A DNA stretch of 64,000 nt from CAXXOK01 sp963664595 (GTDB taxonomy: Bacteria; Bacillota; Clostridia; Christensenellales; Aristaeellaceae), in assembly GCA_963664595.2 (NCBI GenBank), contig CAXXOK010000003.1:295574-359573 (forward strand), in the 5' to 3' direction. The position numbers and the translations under genes are program-made. A model generated the notes under the pieces. That model had not been told where the DNA came from, ran no database searches, and saw only the letters and a list, made by a program, of their open reading frames with translations. The stretch's first letter is position 1, and each line of letters starts with the position of its first letter. Shown here in pieces: positions 43,019 to 52,852 of this stretch.

Positions 43019-43945
43019 ATGAAGCGATGGAAGAAACGCACGCTGATGATCGCGGCGGCGGCGATTGGATTGATCCTGACCGTGATGGCCCTGGCGCCGC
43101 TGCTGGCGCTGCCGAAATTCTGGGGCCGGCGCTACGAGCAGCAGCGGCTGGATCCCGCGGACTTCGGCGTGCAGGCGGCGGAGCTCACGCTGATGACGGA
43201 CGACGGGCTCGCGCTGGCCGCGTGGTTTGTGGAGGCTGACGGCGGTACAAACGCCAGGGGTAATATTATCATCCTGTCCGGGCTGCAGGGCCCGTCGGTG
43301 ACGGCGTTTTTCGGTTACGCAAAGCTGTTTGCCGGGCAGGGCTACAACAGCCTGCTGGTGGAGATGCGCGCCAGGGGCCTGTCCGAAGGCAGGGAGATCG
43401 GCTTTGGCATGACCGAATGGCGCGATGTGAAGGCCGCCGCGGACTATCTGGAAGGCATGGGTCTCCCGATGATTGTCCTGGGAACGTCCATGGGCGCGGG
43501 TACGGCGATAGTGGCCGCGGCGGCAGTGGAGGAGATCGACGCGGTGATCGCGGTCTCCCCGCCGTCAAGCGTTGAGGATATGTTTATTGCGTACATGGAT
43601 ACGCTGGGCATTCCGCGCTTCCTGAGCGCCATGGAAATGCCGTTGGTAACCCTGTACCTCGGGCTGCACTACGGGTTTGACGCGCTGCGCTATACGCCGG
43701 AAAACGCGATGGCCGGGCTTGATGACCGCCCGCTGCTGCTGATGCAGTCCACTGGAGATACGCAGGTGCCGTTCTGGGAACATGAAAAGCTGTTGGACGC
43801 GGCCGGGGAGAACGGCGTGAACGTGCAGACCTTTATCCGCGGGGGCGACTGGCATTTCGTCTGCTATGACGAGTATATCGATACGCCGTGGGAGGATACG
43901 GAGTTTGCCGGCGCGCTGGTGGATTTCCTGAACGGATTACGCTAA
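43019..43945 (+). CDS. Membrane-anchored alpha/beta hydrolase
   Basis: 308 residues; start MKRWKKRTLMIAAAAIGLIL at 43019 with GGAAGG upstream. One N-terminal helix anchors it, with the enzyme outside. Fold marks: IIILSGLQGPSVTAFFGYAK, LLVEMRARGLSEG, nucleophile elbow GTSMGAGTAIVAAAA, acid near LLLMQSTGDTQVPF, and the histidine in RGGDWHFVCYDEY. The GTSMGA elbow resembles peptidase/esterase-like DUF-type hydrolases of Firmicutes. The substrate is unknown. Confidence 0.85.
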   Translation: MKRWKKRTLMIAAAAIGLILTVMALAPLLALPKFWGRRYEQQRLDPADFGVQAAELTLMTDDGLALAAWFVEADGGTNARGNIIILSGLQGPSVTAFFGYAKLFAGQGYNSLLVEMRARGLSEGREIGFGMTEWRDVKAAADYLEGMGLPMIVLGTSMGAGTAIVAAAAVEEIDAVIAVSPPSSVEDMFIAYMDTLGIPRFLSAMEMPLVTLYLGLHYGFDALRYTPENAMAGLDDRPLLLMQSTGDTQVPFWEHEKLLDAAGENGVNVQTFIRGGDWHFVCYDEYIDTPWEDTEFAGALVDFLNGLR

Positions 43946-44743
43946 CCTGACCTGCGTACCGCCCGGGATTTCGACGGGCGTGCCTCCGTTGACGCGCACC
44001 CACGCGGAGGCCGCGCAGGGGTTCAACACAAAGGAGTTGTCGGCGGCGAGCCGCAGCTGCTTCCAGGTCTGCACGCAGTCAAAGATCTCGATGTTCGTGG
44101 CGTACCAGACGTCGTCCTGCCCGCCCATCGTTTGACAGAATTCCTCAATCAGCGGCCAGTTACCGTCGTTGTCAAACTCATAGCTGTGCCCCCATACGTA
44201 GAACAGCTTCAGGCGCACGCCCTTGTCCTTTTCGTTAAATCGCTCCGCCATCTCCATCAGCCGTTGGTTGTGGTGGCAGGTGGCTTTCCATTGCAGGAAA
44301 TCATCCGGCATGTCAAAGCAAAAACTGTCGCCCACGACGCGGGCATAGCAGATACCAAGCCCCGGCAGCATGGCGCGGATATCCGCCGTGTGCGCGCCGT
44401 AGGGGTAGCTCATTCCGCGTACGGGACAGCCGACGATGGTTTCCAGATTGACGCGGTCCTGAAGCACTTCCTGTGCCACGGCGGGCAGGGGGCAGCGGTC
44501 GATGGCGGGATGGGTGGCCGTGTGGCAGGCCACCTCGTGGCCCCGGTAAACAGCCTTGACCTCGTCCTTTTGCAGATACCGTTCATCGGCGCCAAGCATC
44601 GCGGAGTTCAGGTGGAACGTGCCTTTGACGCCATGGCGGTTAAAGATTTCGATCAGCCGCCTGTCCTGCCATACGCCGTCGTCGTAGCTCATGGTCAGGC
44701 ATTTGTTCTTCCCGCCCGGGAAACAGGTGACAACGGTATTCAT
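43937..44743 (-). CDS. Polysaccharide deacetylase (NodB-like)
   Basis: 268 residues behind GGAGGC, overlapping the 3' end of the convergent hydrolase by nine bases. NodB motifs: MSYDDGVWQDRRLIEIF (catalytic Asp and metal Asp), EVACHTATHPAIDR (metal histidines), MSYPYGAHTADIRAM, and the late histidine of VWGHSYEFD. No signal peptide is seen, which is unusual for peptidoglycan or chitin deacetylases, so it may act on a cytosolic glycan or amide. Metal-dependent removal of acetyl groups is the expected reaction. Confidence 0.88.
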   Translation of the reverse strand: MNTVVTCFPGGKNKCLTMSYDDGVWQDRRLIEIFNRHGVKGTFHLNSAMLGADERYLQKDEVKAVYRGHEVACHTATHPAIDRCPLPAVAQEVLQDRVNLETIVGCPVRGMSYPYGAHTADIRAMLPGLGICYARVVGDSFCFDMPDDFLQWKATCHHNQRLMEMAERFNEKDKGVRLKLFYVWGHSYEFDNDGNWPLIEEFCQTMGGQDDVWYATNIEIFDCVQTWKQLRLAADNSFVLNPCAASAWVRVNGGTPVEIPGGTQVRLA

Positions 44744-44932
44744 GCTTTCGCCTCCAGCCCAATCAGATCAGTCAAAACGCACGCGATGGTCTCCGACTAT
44801 TTTACCATGATCCATAGGATTTGGATACGGCGCGGCGGGGCGAACCCGCCGGAAACGCGCGGTTTACAATGTTGCGCGCCGCCGGCGGGCGTGATATGAT
44901 AGGAAAAAATCAACCCGAAGCGAGGGGAGCAA

Positions 44933-45805
44933 ATGAAGTACCTGCGGCTGCTTCGCGTCAAGCACTATATCAAAAACGGATTGGTGTTCCTGCCGCTGTT
45001 TTTTTCCAAGAACTTTTCGGCGGCCGAGAAGCTTATGCAAACCCCTCCTCGCGTTCGCGGTGTTCTGCCTGCTGTCCTCGGCGGGTCTATATCATCAACG
45101 ATATCCGTGACGCCGAAAGGGATCAAAACCACCCGACAAAACGCAACCGGCCCATTGCCTCGGGCGCGGTCGGCAAACGGACGGCGGCCCGTTATCTGCG
45201 CGCTGCTGCTGGCGGGCGTCTGCGTGCTGATCGGGCTGACCGGCAAAGGGTTGATGGTCTGGCTGGTGCCCGCGATATACCTGGCGATCAACACGGCGTA
45301 CAGCATGGGGTTGAAAAAACGTGCCCATCGCGGACATCGCCATCCTGGCGGCGGGGTATTTGCTGCGGGTGTCTGTGTGGCTCGGTATTCACGGGCATTG
45401 CAATCTCCGGCTGGCTTGTACCTCACGGTGATCGCGATCGCGTTTTATCTGGGCCTTGGCAAGCGGCGCGGCGAAATTCTCCGGTACGCGTCCGGGGGAC
45501 GATACGCGGCCCGTGCTCAAGTTCTACAACCAGGGGTTTTTGGATAAAAACATGCTGATGTGCGTAACGCTGGGCATTGTGTTCTACTCGCTGTGGACGG
45601 TTGACGCGGTCACGATTGAGCGCGTGGGCGGCGAGCAGCTGGTATGGACGGTGCCGCTCGTGATCATTATCTTCTTCCGCTACAGCATGAGCATCGAGGG
45701 CAAATCCGACGGCGATGCCCGTGGAGGTCGTGTTCAAGGATAAAGTGCTGCTGGCCCTGGCGGCGCTGCTGGGGCGCCGCGCTGTGTTTCATCGTGTATT
45801 TCTAG
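44933..45805 (+). pseudogene. UbiA-family prenyltransferase (DPPR synthase-like), multiply frameshifted
   Basis: Starts MKYLRLLRVKHYIKNGLVFL behind GAGGGGAG, then continues across several frames: YIINDIRDAERDQNHPTKRN (the metal-diphosphate motif), GLMVWLVPAIYLAINTAYSM, YLTVIAIAFYLGLGKRRGEI, LKFYNQGFLDKNMLMCVTLG and a last segment to a TAG at 45805. At least five one- or two-base shifts are needed. The family makes decaprenyl-phosphoryl-ribose or similar lipid-linked sugars for the envelope. Either a dead gene or poor sequence. Confidence 0.8.
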
Positions 45806-45884
45806 GCAAGCGCTGACATAAGGCCCGCATACGCCGGCGGCTGTATTTCCGCCAGCATACGCGTTCTTGTATCGGCGCTTGCGG
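45805..45884. repeat. TIR element copy E4 (internally deleted)
   Basis: 80 bases bounded by GCAAGCGC (45807-45814) and GCGCTTGC (45875-45882), with GGCGGCTGTATTTCCGCC inside as a hairpin and GCCAGCATA shared in spirit with E1. It starts at the stop codon of the broken prenyltransferase gene. Confidence 0.55.
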
Positions 45885-45990
45885 GATGATTCTCAGAATC
45901 CCCGATATAGCGATACCGCTGCTGTATACATAACAGATACTGTGCTGGATGATCGGCGAGGCGCCTGCACGGCAAAATATTCCATCTGAA

Positions 45991-46089
45991 AGATGTCAAT
46001 TTCTCTATTGACATCTTTTTTGTGTTATGTAATAATATGGATACAAGAAAGAGTGGATACAAGTTATAACTCTTTGTATACCTTATAAT
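45991..46089 (+). promoter_or_regulatory. Promoter/operator region of the TRAP operon
   Basis: A perfect palindrome, AGATGTCAAT (45991-46000) and ATTGACATCT (46007-46016), covers a TTGACA box. Farther down are a twice-repeated GGATACAAG (46039-46047, 46055-46063), TTGTATAC (46074-46081) and TATAAT (46084-46089). TTGTATAC also occurs twice upstream of the broken GntR gene, so it may be its operator. Confidence 0.65.
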
Positions 46090-46202
46090 ATAAAGATTAT
46101 CAGTGAATACACCGTTCTAGGACAAGGAACTAAAATGCATGGAAAACGGCGCAGAGCACGCTGTTTCCAAATAAACACCTGACAAGGGGAGGAACACCTG
46201 CT

Positions 46203-47216
46203 ATGAAAAAAGTATTTGCATGGATACTGGTACTGACCTTGGCGCTCGGCATGGCCGCAATGGCAAATGCCGCGTCTGTAACCATGACGTTGGGGCACTT
46301 CGGCAAACTGCCGGAGACCGGCGATCCGCTGGGTACCGCCGCACAGGCGTTTGCCGATAAGGTAGCGGAACTCTCGGGCGGGGACATTGCGGTCGACGTC
46401 CGCGAAGACAGCGTACTTGGCAACGCCAAAGAGATGATCGAGCAGACCCAGCAGGGTTTGATCGAAGCCTGCCTGGTGTCGCAGGGAACGCTTGATAAAT
46501 TCGACATCCGTTATGCGTTCGTTACCGCGCCGTACATGTTCTCCGGATATGATCAGGCATACGCCGTGATTGACGGCCCCTTCGCGGAGTGGGTAGGCGA
46601 CGGCGTGCTGGAAGCGGCCGGCCTGCACAACCTCGGCGGCTGGGACTATGGTTTCAGGATGCTGACCAACTCCGTGCGTGAAGTGAAAACACCCGAAGAC
46701 GTGGAAGGCCTGCTGATCCGCACACCCTCGGAAGTGCAGAAAGTGGCGTGCTTTGAAGCGCTGGGCGCCACCGTGCAGCCCCTCGCCTTCTCTGAACTGC
46801 TGCCCGCGCTCAAGCAGGGCACCTTTGACGGCCAGGAGAACCCCATCGCGACCATTGTGAGCTTTAAGATGTGGGAAGTGAACCAGATGTATGTCAGTCT
46901 GACCCGGCATACCTGGGAATCCGTCAACCTGACGGTCAACAACGACTGGTGGAACGGCCTGACCGAAGAACAGCAGGGCTGGATTACGGAAGCGCACGAA
47001 TATGCGCGCGATCTGATGCGGTCCATGATTCAGGAAGCCGAAGCCAGCTATGTCGCGATCCTCGAAGAGAACGGCGTAACGGTGACCACGGTTGACCTGT
47101 CGCTGTTCAAGGCCAAGATGGGCCCCGCCTGGGAAGCCGTGTCTGAATATGCCGGCGATACCGACGGCACGATGCTGGCCGAGTTCCTCGCGGTTGTGGA
47201 CAGCACCGCGGAATAA
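46203..47216 (+). CDS. TRAP transporter substrate-binding protein (DctP family)
   Basis: 337 residues behind AAGGGGAGG. Signal peptide MKKVFAWILVLTLALGMAAM ending ANAAS; no lipobox, so it may be free or held by its hydrophobic end. DctP marks: TLGHFGKLPETGDPLG, GDIAVDVREDSVLGN, FVTAPYMF, and the ligand-clamp arginine region GLLIRTPSEVQKVACFEALG followed by FDGQENPIATI. It binds an organic acid (typical of the family) outside and passes it to the DctMQ permease. The LPETG inside is chance: no membrane helix follows. Confidence 0.93.
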   Translation: MKKVFAWILVLTLALGMAAMANAASVTMTLGHFGKLPETGDPLGTAAQAFADKVAELSGGDIAVDVREDSVLGNAKEMIEQTQQGLIEACLVSQGTLDKFDIRYAFVTAPYMFSGYDQAYAVIDGPFAEWVGDGVLEAAGLHNLGGWDYGFRMLTNSVREVKTPEDVEGLLIRTPSEVQKVACFEALGATVQPLAFSELLPALKQGTFDGQENPIATIVSFKMWEVNQMYVSLTRHTWESVNLTVNNDWWNGLTEEQQGWITEAHEYARDLMRSMIQEAEASYVAILEENGVTVTTVDLSLFKAKMGPAWEAVSEYAGDTDGTMLAEFLAVVDSTAE

Positions 47217-47341
47217 TCCACTGCCCAAACGCCCTGCATAGGGCGAACCAAAAAGTTTGACTGGCTTTTGGCCGAATGGCAGCGGCGGTTCGCTGCCATT
47301 CGGCTGTTTTAAGACACTGAACGAAGGAGGCTCATGCCGCC

Positions 47342-48625
47342 ATGGTTGCACTGATTGTGAGCCTGGTATTGCTGGCGCTGATGTTCATCGGGGTACCGGT
47401 GTGCGTTGCGATGGGCATCACCAGCGCCGGCGCGTTTGTCGCGCTGGATATGGCCAAGCTGCTGCCGGCGCTGGCGCAGCGCGTGTTTTACGGAACCACG
47501 GGATTTACGATGCTGGCGATCCCGTTTTTCATTCTTGCGGGGAACCTGATGAACAGCGGCGGCATCACGGACCGGATCTTCAACTTTGCCAAGGCGTTTG
47601 TCGGCCACTGGCCGGGCGGGCTCGGGCAGGTGAACGTCGTCTCTTCGGTGATTTTCTCGGGGATGTCGGGCGCGGCCGTCGCGGACGCCGCGGGCCTGGG
47701 CTCCATTGAGATCAAGGCCATGAACGACGCGGGGTTTGACGAGACCTTCTCCGCGTCCATCACGGCGGCGTCATCGACCATCGGGCCGGTCATCCCGCCG
47801 TCGATCCCGTTTGTGGTATATTCGTCGTTTACCTCTACCACCGTGCCGCGATTGTTCGCGGCGGGTTTCATACCCGGGCTGCTGATGGCGGTGGCGATGT
47901 CCGTCTGTGTGTACTTCATTTCCAAAAAACGCAAATACCCCGTCAGCCCCAAGATGCCCTGGAAGCTGCGGCTGAAATACCTGTGGCAGGCGCTGCCGAG
48001 CCTGACGACGATTATCATCATCATCGGCGGGATACTGGGCGGCATCTTTACGCCGACGGAAGCCGCGATTGTCGCCACGTTCTACGCGCTGTTTTTAAGC
48101 GGCGTGGTGTACAAACAGCTGAACCTGAAAAAGATCTGGAAGATACTCTATGAAAGCCTCCTGACCAGCTGTAAAACGCTGTTTATCATCGCCGTGGCGA
48201 ATTTCCTCGCCTGGTTTATGATCCGGCTGCGTATCCCGGACCAGATCATCGCGGGATTGCTGAGCGTTACGCAGAACCCGCAGCTCCTGATTTTGATCAT
48301 CGTAGGCGTGCTGCTGGTGCTGGGGATGTTCCTGGAAGGGATCGCGGTGATCCTGATCGTGACCCCGATTTTCCTGCCGATCATCGCGCAGATCGGGATG
48401 GACCAGGTGCAGTTCGGCGTGATTATCGTACTGGCCAGCATGGTGGGGTTATTGACGCCGCCTGTGGGCATGAGCCTGTACGCGGTGTGCTCCATCACCA
48501 AGGTGGAGCTGCTGGATCTGTCCAAGGCGGTGCTGCCGTATGTGATCGGCATCGTTATCGTGCTGATCCTGTGCGCGTACTGGGCGCCGTTCTCCATGTG
48601 GATTCCCACGCTGCTTTACGGTTAA
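47342..48625 (+). CDS. TRAP transporter large permease (DctM family)
   Basis: 427 residues, about 12 membrane helices. It carries typical DctM segments: AIPFFILAGNLMNSGGITDR, FSGMSGAAVADAAGLGSIEI, and TIGPVIPPSIPFVVYSSFTS. It makes the sodium-driven translocation path. ATG 47342 is used; an ATG eight bases earlier encodes only six residues. It comes before the small permease, the reverse of the usual order (binding protein, small, large). Confidence 0.93.
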   Translation: MVALIVSLVLLALMFIGVPVCVAMGITSAGAFVALDMAKLLPALAQRVFYGTTGFTMLAIPFFILAGNLMNSGGITDRIFNFAKAFVGHWPGGLGQVNVVSSVIFSGMSGAAVADAAGLGSIEIKAMNDAGFDETFSASITAASSTIGPVIPPSIPFVVYSSFTSTTVPRLFAAGFIPGLLMAVAMSVCVYFISKKRKYPVSPKMPWKLRLKYLWQALPSLTTIIIIIGGILGGIFTPTEAAIVATFYALFLSGVVYKQLNLKKIWKILYESLLTSCKTLFIIAVANFLAWFMIRLRIPDQIIAGLLSVTQNPQLLILIIVGVLLVLGMFLEGIAVILIVTPIFLPIIAQIGMDQVQFGVIIVLASMVGLLTPPVGMSLYAVCSITKVELLDLSKAVLPYVIGIVIVLILCAYWAPFSMWIPTLLYG

Positions 48626-48638
48626 GGAGGTGAACGGA

Positions 48639-49232
48639 ATGAGATTTATCGCTGTGATGAAAAAAATCGACGCTGTTCTGGCCGCCGTGCTGAAGGTATT
48701 CGCGGTCGGCCTGTGCGTTGCGATCGCCTTCATTCTGCTGGGCCGCGTAATCCTCAGGCTGCCGTTTTTCACCTCGTCCATGGCGTGGTCGGAAGAGGTT
48801 GTGGAGCTGACCATGGCCTGGATGATTTTGACGACGGGTACGCTACTGTTCCGCAGCGGAGAGCACTTCCGCGTGGAACTGCTGGAAAAAAAGCTGCACG
48901 GAAAGCCGGTGATGAAGTTTGTGAACCTGTTTATCACGCTGGTGAGCTTGCTGTTCATCGGCTTGCTGCTTGTGTACGGCATTAAGTTTATGCTGCCGCA
49001 GACCCAGTTTTCGCCGATCCTCAAGATTAATCACCGCATTTACTACGCCAGCATCCCCGTGAACGCCGCGCTTATTCTGCTGTACTTAATCCGCGATTTG
49101 GTGCGCGATATTGCGGCGTTTCGCAAGCCCGGGGCGGGCGATCAAACGGCCGCGGTAAGCGAAAGCTGCGAAAAGGCAGCTGAAGGACCGCCCGAAGTGT
49201 TTCTTGAAACAGGAGCAAAGCAGGCGGAATAA
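48639..49232 (+). CDS. TRAP transporter small permease (DctQ family)
   Basis: 197 residues; ATG 48639 has AAGGAGG eight bases before it, so the GTG nine bases earlier is not used. Four membrane helices, with WSEEVVELTMAWMILTTGTL typical of DctQ. It joins DctM to form the membrane part. The tail after residue 155 (KPGAGDQTAAVSESCEKAAE) is unusually long, charged and of low complexity. It ends the TRAP operon. The 49233-49574 gap holds the next promoter. Confidence 0.9.
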   Translation: MRFIAVMKKIDAVLAAVLKVFAVGLCVAIAFILLGRVILRLPFFTSSMAWSEEVVELTMAWMILTTGTLLFRSGEHFRVELLEKKLHGKPVMKFVNLFITLVSLLFIGLLLVYGIKFMLPQTQFSPILKINHRIYYASIPVNAALILLYLIRDLVRDIAAFRKPGAGDQTAAVSESCEKAAEGPPEVFLETGAKQAE

Positions 49233-49498
49233 GGCTGCGTTGAAGTTTTCCAGTATGGACGAGGGCGGCAAAACGGCCTCGTTCTTTTGATTGCGCAGGA
49301 TTACGTCTTGCTTTATATGCCTCAATAACGTCTGCCTGCGGCGGGCTTGTGCGCGCCAATTGCCCGGTCCGTGCTGCGGCGATCCGGCAAACGGAGCAAA
49401 CGAAAAAGGCAAGCATGCTTCCGGCGGTATTGGTTATTGCAAAAAAGTTGCAAAATGTTTATAAAAACTCAATACGTGAAGCTTTGCCTGATCCGCCA

Positions 49499-49512
49499 CT
49501 TATGGTACGATA
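49499..49512 (+). promoter_or_regulatory. Shared promoter motif of cassettes P1 and P5
   Basis: CTTATGGTACGATA occurs here, 63 bases before the P1 start, and again at 56179-56192, 62 bases before the P5 start. In P1 the TACGAT has TTGCCT 16 bases upstream. Equal spacing supports a conserved promoter. Confidence 0.6.
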
Positions 49513-49574
49513 AATATATAGATTGGAATAATTCTCCAGTTCTGTTGATCATCTATACATATGGAGCAAAATTA

Positions 49575-50744
49575 ATGACGTTACAAAACAAAACAGTTTG
49601 GCGCCTGCTATTTCTGGGAATGCTCGTATTGCTGTGCCTGCCGCCGAGTGCGGCGATGGCCGCGGACGCTGTGGAGGTCTGGGTGAACAATGTACAGCTC
49701 AGCGCGTCATCCCCATACTGGAAAAACGGAAACGAACCGGCGTCGGAAAGCGACTGGAACGCACACTTTGACGCCGCTACCGCGACACTGACGCTCCAGG
49801 ACGCCCAAATCAACACGCTGCATACCGTGAGCAGCTCGTACGCTGCACTGATTTATGCAGAAGGTGACCTGACGCTCAACCTGGACGGCAGCAACACGCT
49901 GCAGTATACAACCGGCAGCGGATCAGGAAACATCAACGCGATCTACATCCGAAGCGGTTCAGTGTCTGTGACGGGCTCCGGACAGCTGGATATTCAGATG
50001 GATATAGACGGTACGGGAAGCTCAAGGGGCATATATGCGGAGCGTGATATCACCATCCAGTCCGGAATCATCAATATCCGGATGGTTCACGACGTAGTAT
50101 TGTATGGCATAGATGCTTACGGAAACCTGCTGATCAGCGGCGGGACAATCAGCATAACAGGACAAGCAGATCTGTATAGCGGGCTTGGTGCAGGAGGAGA
50201 TTATTTCCGAATGACGGGCGGCTCGGTAGAGGTAGACGTCAGGGGAGATATTGTCGCGAACGGCATTGAAGCAACGGAGGTCTTTCTGGAAGGCGGAACC
50301 GGCAGCTTCCTGGCCAGCGGAGCGCCTTACGGCAGCTATGGAATCCGTGTAGAGGACAACACGCTCAATGTTCTGGGCCCGCAATTTGTTGTATACGGCG
50401 CCAGGGCGGCGATCTATTTCCGGCTTTATCATGGCGGCAGCCCGACGTATAATCTTTTGAATTCATATTATATCGTTGTATCAGAGAATGCAGGCTATGA
50501 GGAATGCAAGCTCTGGCACTCGGAAGCGGATGGTATTCTGGGAACCAGCAGGTATGGAAACTCCAGCTTCCGTTATGTCGAGTTTACCGATGTGCTCCCG
50601 GATTGCCTGCGCGCCGCGCCGCAGACCGGCGACGACAGCGCGCCCTTGCTGTGGGCGGGTATCGCACTACTGATGATAGCCGTGGCAATGGCATATAGCC
50701 GCGCGATGAAGCGACGGCACGAATACGGGAAGGATCGCATGTGA
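49575..50744 (+). CDS. Beta-helix surface protein P1 (intact member of the array)
   Basis: 389 residues; start MTLQNKTVWRLLFLGMLVLL at 49575 with GGAG eight bases upstream; the longer frame lacks one. Signal peptide ending AAMAAD; then the family's head AVEVWVNNVQLSASSPYWKN and DWNAHFDAATATLTLQDAQI; then about ten short strands of the type DLTLNLDGSN, ISGGTISITG, FRMTGGSVEVDVRG, VFLEGGTGSF, which fit a right-handed parallel beta-helix like Cthe_2159-type carbohydrate-binding proteins; then APQTGDDSA, a membrane helix and a basic tail. Sortase anchoring is expected. Binding of glycans is an inference. Confidence 0.87.
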   Translation: MTLQNKTVWRLLFLGMLVLLCLPPSAAMAADAVEVWVNNVQLSASSPYWKNGNEPASESDWNAHFDAATATLTLQDAQINTLHTVSSSYAALIYAEGDLTLNLDGSNTLQYTTGSGSGNINAIYIRSGSVSVTGSGQLDIQMDIDGTGSSRGIYAERDITIQSGIINIRMVHDVVLYGIDAYGNLLISGGTISITGQADLYSGLGAGGDYFRMTGGSVEVDVRGDIVANGIEATEVFLEGGTGSFLASGAPYGSYGIRVEDNTLNVLGPQFVVYGARAAIYFRLYHGGSPTYNLLNSYYIVVSENAGYEECKLWHSEADGILGTSRYGNSSFRYVEFTDVLPDCLRAAPQTGDDSAPLLWAGIALLMIAVAMAYSRAMKRRHEYGKDRM

Positions 50745-50847
50745 AGCCTCCGGGAAAACGACAGTGTAAAAAAGGATTGTATGATGTTACGAACAAAACA
50801 TAAACCGCCGAACAGACATATGCTTTACATAAGCGAGGTTTGACTGT

Positions 50848-52040
50848 ATGAAGAAATATGGGCTGCTCTACACCGGATTGATTTTGGCGCTTCTGGCGGC
50901 GCTGTTCCTCGTGCCCGCCAGCGCTTCGGCGGCAGGCGCTACATCCGTCGTGGTGGAAGGACAGATACTGGACGCAAGCACGCCCTATTGGAAAAACGGA
51001 AATCTGCCCGCATCGAAAGACGATTGGAACGCCTGGTTTGACGCGTCGTCATCCACATTGACGCTCAAGGACGCGGACCTGGAGATTTTGGTCAGCATCG
51101 GCGCTGGCGTCATGGCGCTGGCTGACTTAACCGTCATGCTGCTTGGGGGAAAACAAAATCGTTCGATGACGGTATCGTTGCTTCCGATGTATATGGGTTC
51201 TACATCGCAGGGAGTTTGAAAATCACCGGCAGCGGAAAGCTGGAGATGAACATTAAGGACAATGGCGGCATGAATAGCTGCGGCGTCTTAACCGCCGGCG
51301 CGGTAGAGATCAGCGGCGGAACGATGGATATCACAATGTCCGACGATGCAATCGCGTTTTATTCGTCCGGCTTTGTGCTGTCCGGCGGTACAGTGAATAT
51401 CACGCAGACGGGCACTGGAACGGCCATATATACCACGGCGGATATGCGGGTTTCCGGCGGATCGCTGGATATTGGGCTGACAGGCAGGTATCCCTATACG
51501 ATCCTGGTCACCGGTGAATTCAAAATGACGGGCGGCGCCGTAAGCGTTGAGACGACCTGCGCCACAGACATCGGCGCGGTGTTATAGGCATGGTTGTTAA
51601 AAGCCTGGGCGCTGGAGGGCGGTACGGGAACGATCAAGGTGACCGGCGACGGGTCTTCCGTTTATGCGATTGGGGTGGATGGTCCGATGGCCGTAAGCGG
51701 CGGGCACTTTGTGTTTTCCGGCAGCACCAGCGCCTATTATTATCCAAAGTCAGATCCCGCTACGCCGGATTATACGATTCGGGCCTTCTATCAAGACCTA
51801 TGTTTCAAACCTTGCCGACTGGTGATGGAAAATGGCGGTGGTACTCGGCGGCGGACGGGGAACTGGCCTCGACGTTGACGGCGGCGTCTCCCTTTCGGTA
51901 TATTGAATTCATGATGACTATCCCGCAGACCGGGGACGGCGCCCGGTTGTGGCTGTGGGTGGTTACATCAGGTGCTGGCAATGGCGGCGGGGGCGGGCAT
52001 GCTGCTGCAATTACGCCGCGTACTGTTGGCTGCGGAATAG
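50848..52040 (+). pseudogene. Beta-helix surface protein P2, frameshifted
   Basis: Starts MKKYGLLYTGLILALLAALF, has the head VVVEGQILDASTPYWKNGNL and DWNAWFDASSSTLTLKDADL, then breaks near 51200. The body resumes in other frames (ITGSGKLEMNIKDNGGMNSC; EISGGTMDITMSDDAIAFYS; FKMTGGAVSVETTC) and breaks again near 51587 and 51800. The sorting signal TIPQTGDGARLWLW appears near 51930 and the tail needs another shift to reach the stop at 52040. At least four shifts are needed. Confidence 0.85.
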
Positions 52041-52101
52041 ATAACAAACGCCGCCGCACAAGCACAGTGCGGCGGCCGATGAATGCGTTGAATCGCTGTT
52101 G

Positions 52102-52780
52102 TCAGTCTTCCGTAAAGTAATCCTTCAAATCCGAAAAACAACAGCTTGCCCAGACGGGTAATGCCGCCGAAGAGGTGCTTTTGCATGAGGGGGCGGATGG
52201 CGTCCACGTCGCTGTTTTCCAGCGCCGTGAGGATGGCCTCGTGCTCTTCCACGATCTGGGCGAAATTCTTAATTTCGACCGATATCCAGCATCCGGAAGC
52301 GCGTGTAGTGGCAGTTGGAATTGCGGATGGTATCCCAGAGATATTCCTTGCGGGTCGCGTTAAACCAGGTTTCGTGCAGCTTGGAATCAAGCTCGTAAAA
52401 CTCCCGCGGGGTAAAGTTGTCACTCTGGATCAGTTTGATCATGGAATTGTGGATATGCCGGAGCCCGCTCCAGTTCCAGGATGTTGGGGATCCGGACGAA
52501 ATCCTCCAGCACGAAGGTTTCCACCGCAATGCGCTGGTAAATGATCTGGTTGATGATGTTGAAGTTCATGCGTGTAACCTGCGTGCGCTTATACGGCGTG
52601 ATCGACACCAGATCGCACAGGCGAAGTTCCTGCAGCACCGAGCGGATGGGGGAACGCGATACGCCGAAGCGCTCGCACAGTTCGTTTTTCCGACAAAGAT
52701 TCCCCGGGCGCGATTTTAAGGGAGAGAATTTCTTCCTCTAAAATACGGAAGATCTCCCGGCTTGAATATCGATCGGGCAT
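52102..52780 (-). pseudogene. GntR-family regulator with FCD domain, multiply frameshifted
   Basis: Start MPDRYSSREIFRILEEEILS at 52780 with AAGGAG upstream. Across four or more frames one can read APGESLSEK, SRSPIRSVLQELRLCDLVSI (winged-helix end), TRMNFNIINQIIYQRIAVET, REFYELDSKLHETWFNATRK, FAQIVEEHEAILTALENSDV and DAIRPLMQKHLFGGITRLGK: a full GntR/FCD protein of about 225 residues. These regulators often control TRAP operons and bind organic acids. TTGTATAC occurs before this gene and the TRAP operon, so it probably was the TRAP regulator. Confidence 0.82.
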
Positions 52781-52852
52781 ATTGGCAAGCTCCTTCATCG
52801 TTTTATTGCATTTGAAAACATTGTACCATGCGCTGAAATATCCGTCAACCAA

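Noticed and set aside
46296..46325. LPETG motif in the TRAP binding protein
   Set aside because: It lies near the N-terminus of the mature protein with no following membrane helix and basic tail, so it is not a sorting signal.
46083..47351. 422-codon open frame on the minus strand
   Set aside because: Antisense to the TRAP binding protein, which has clear family motifs, a signal peptide and a ribosome binding site.
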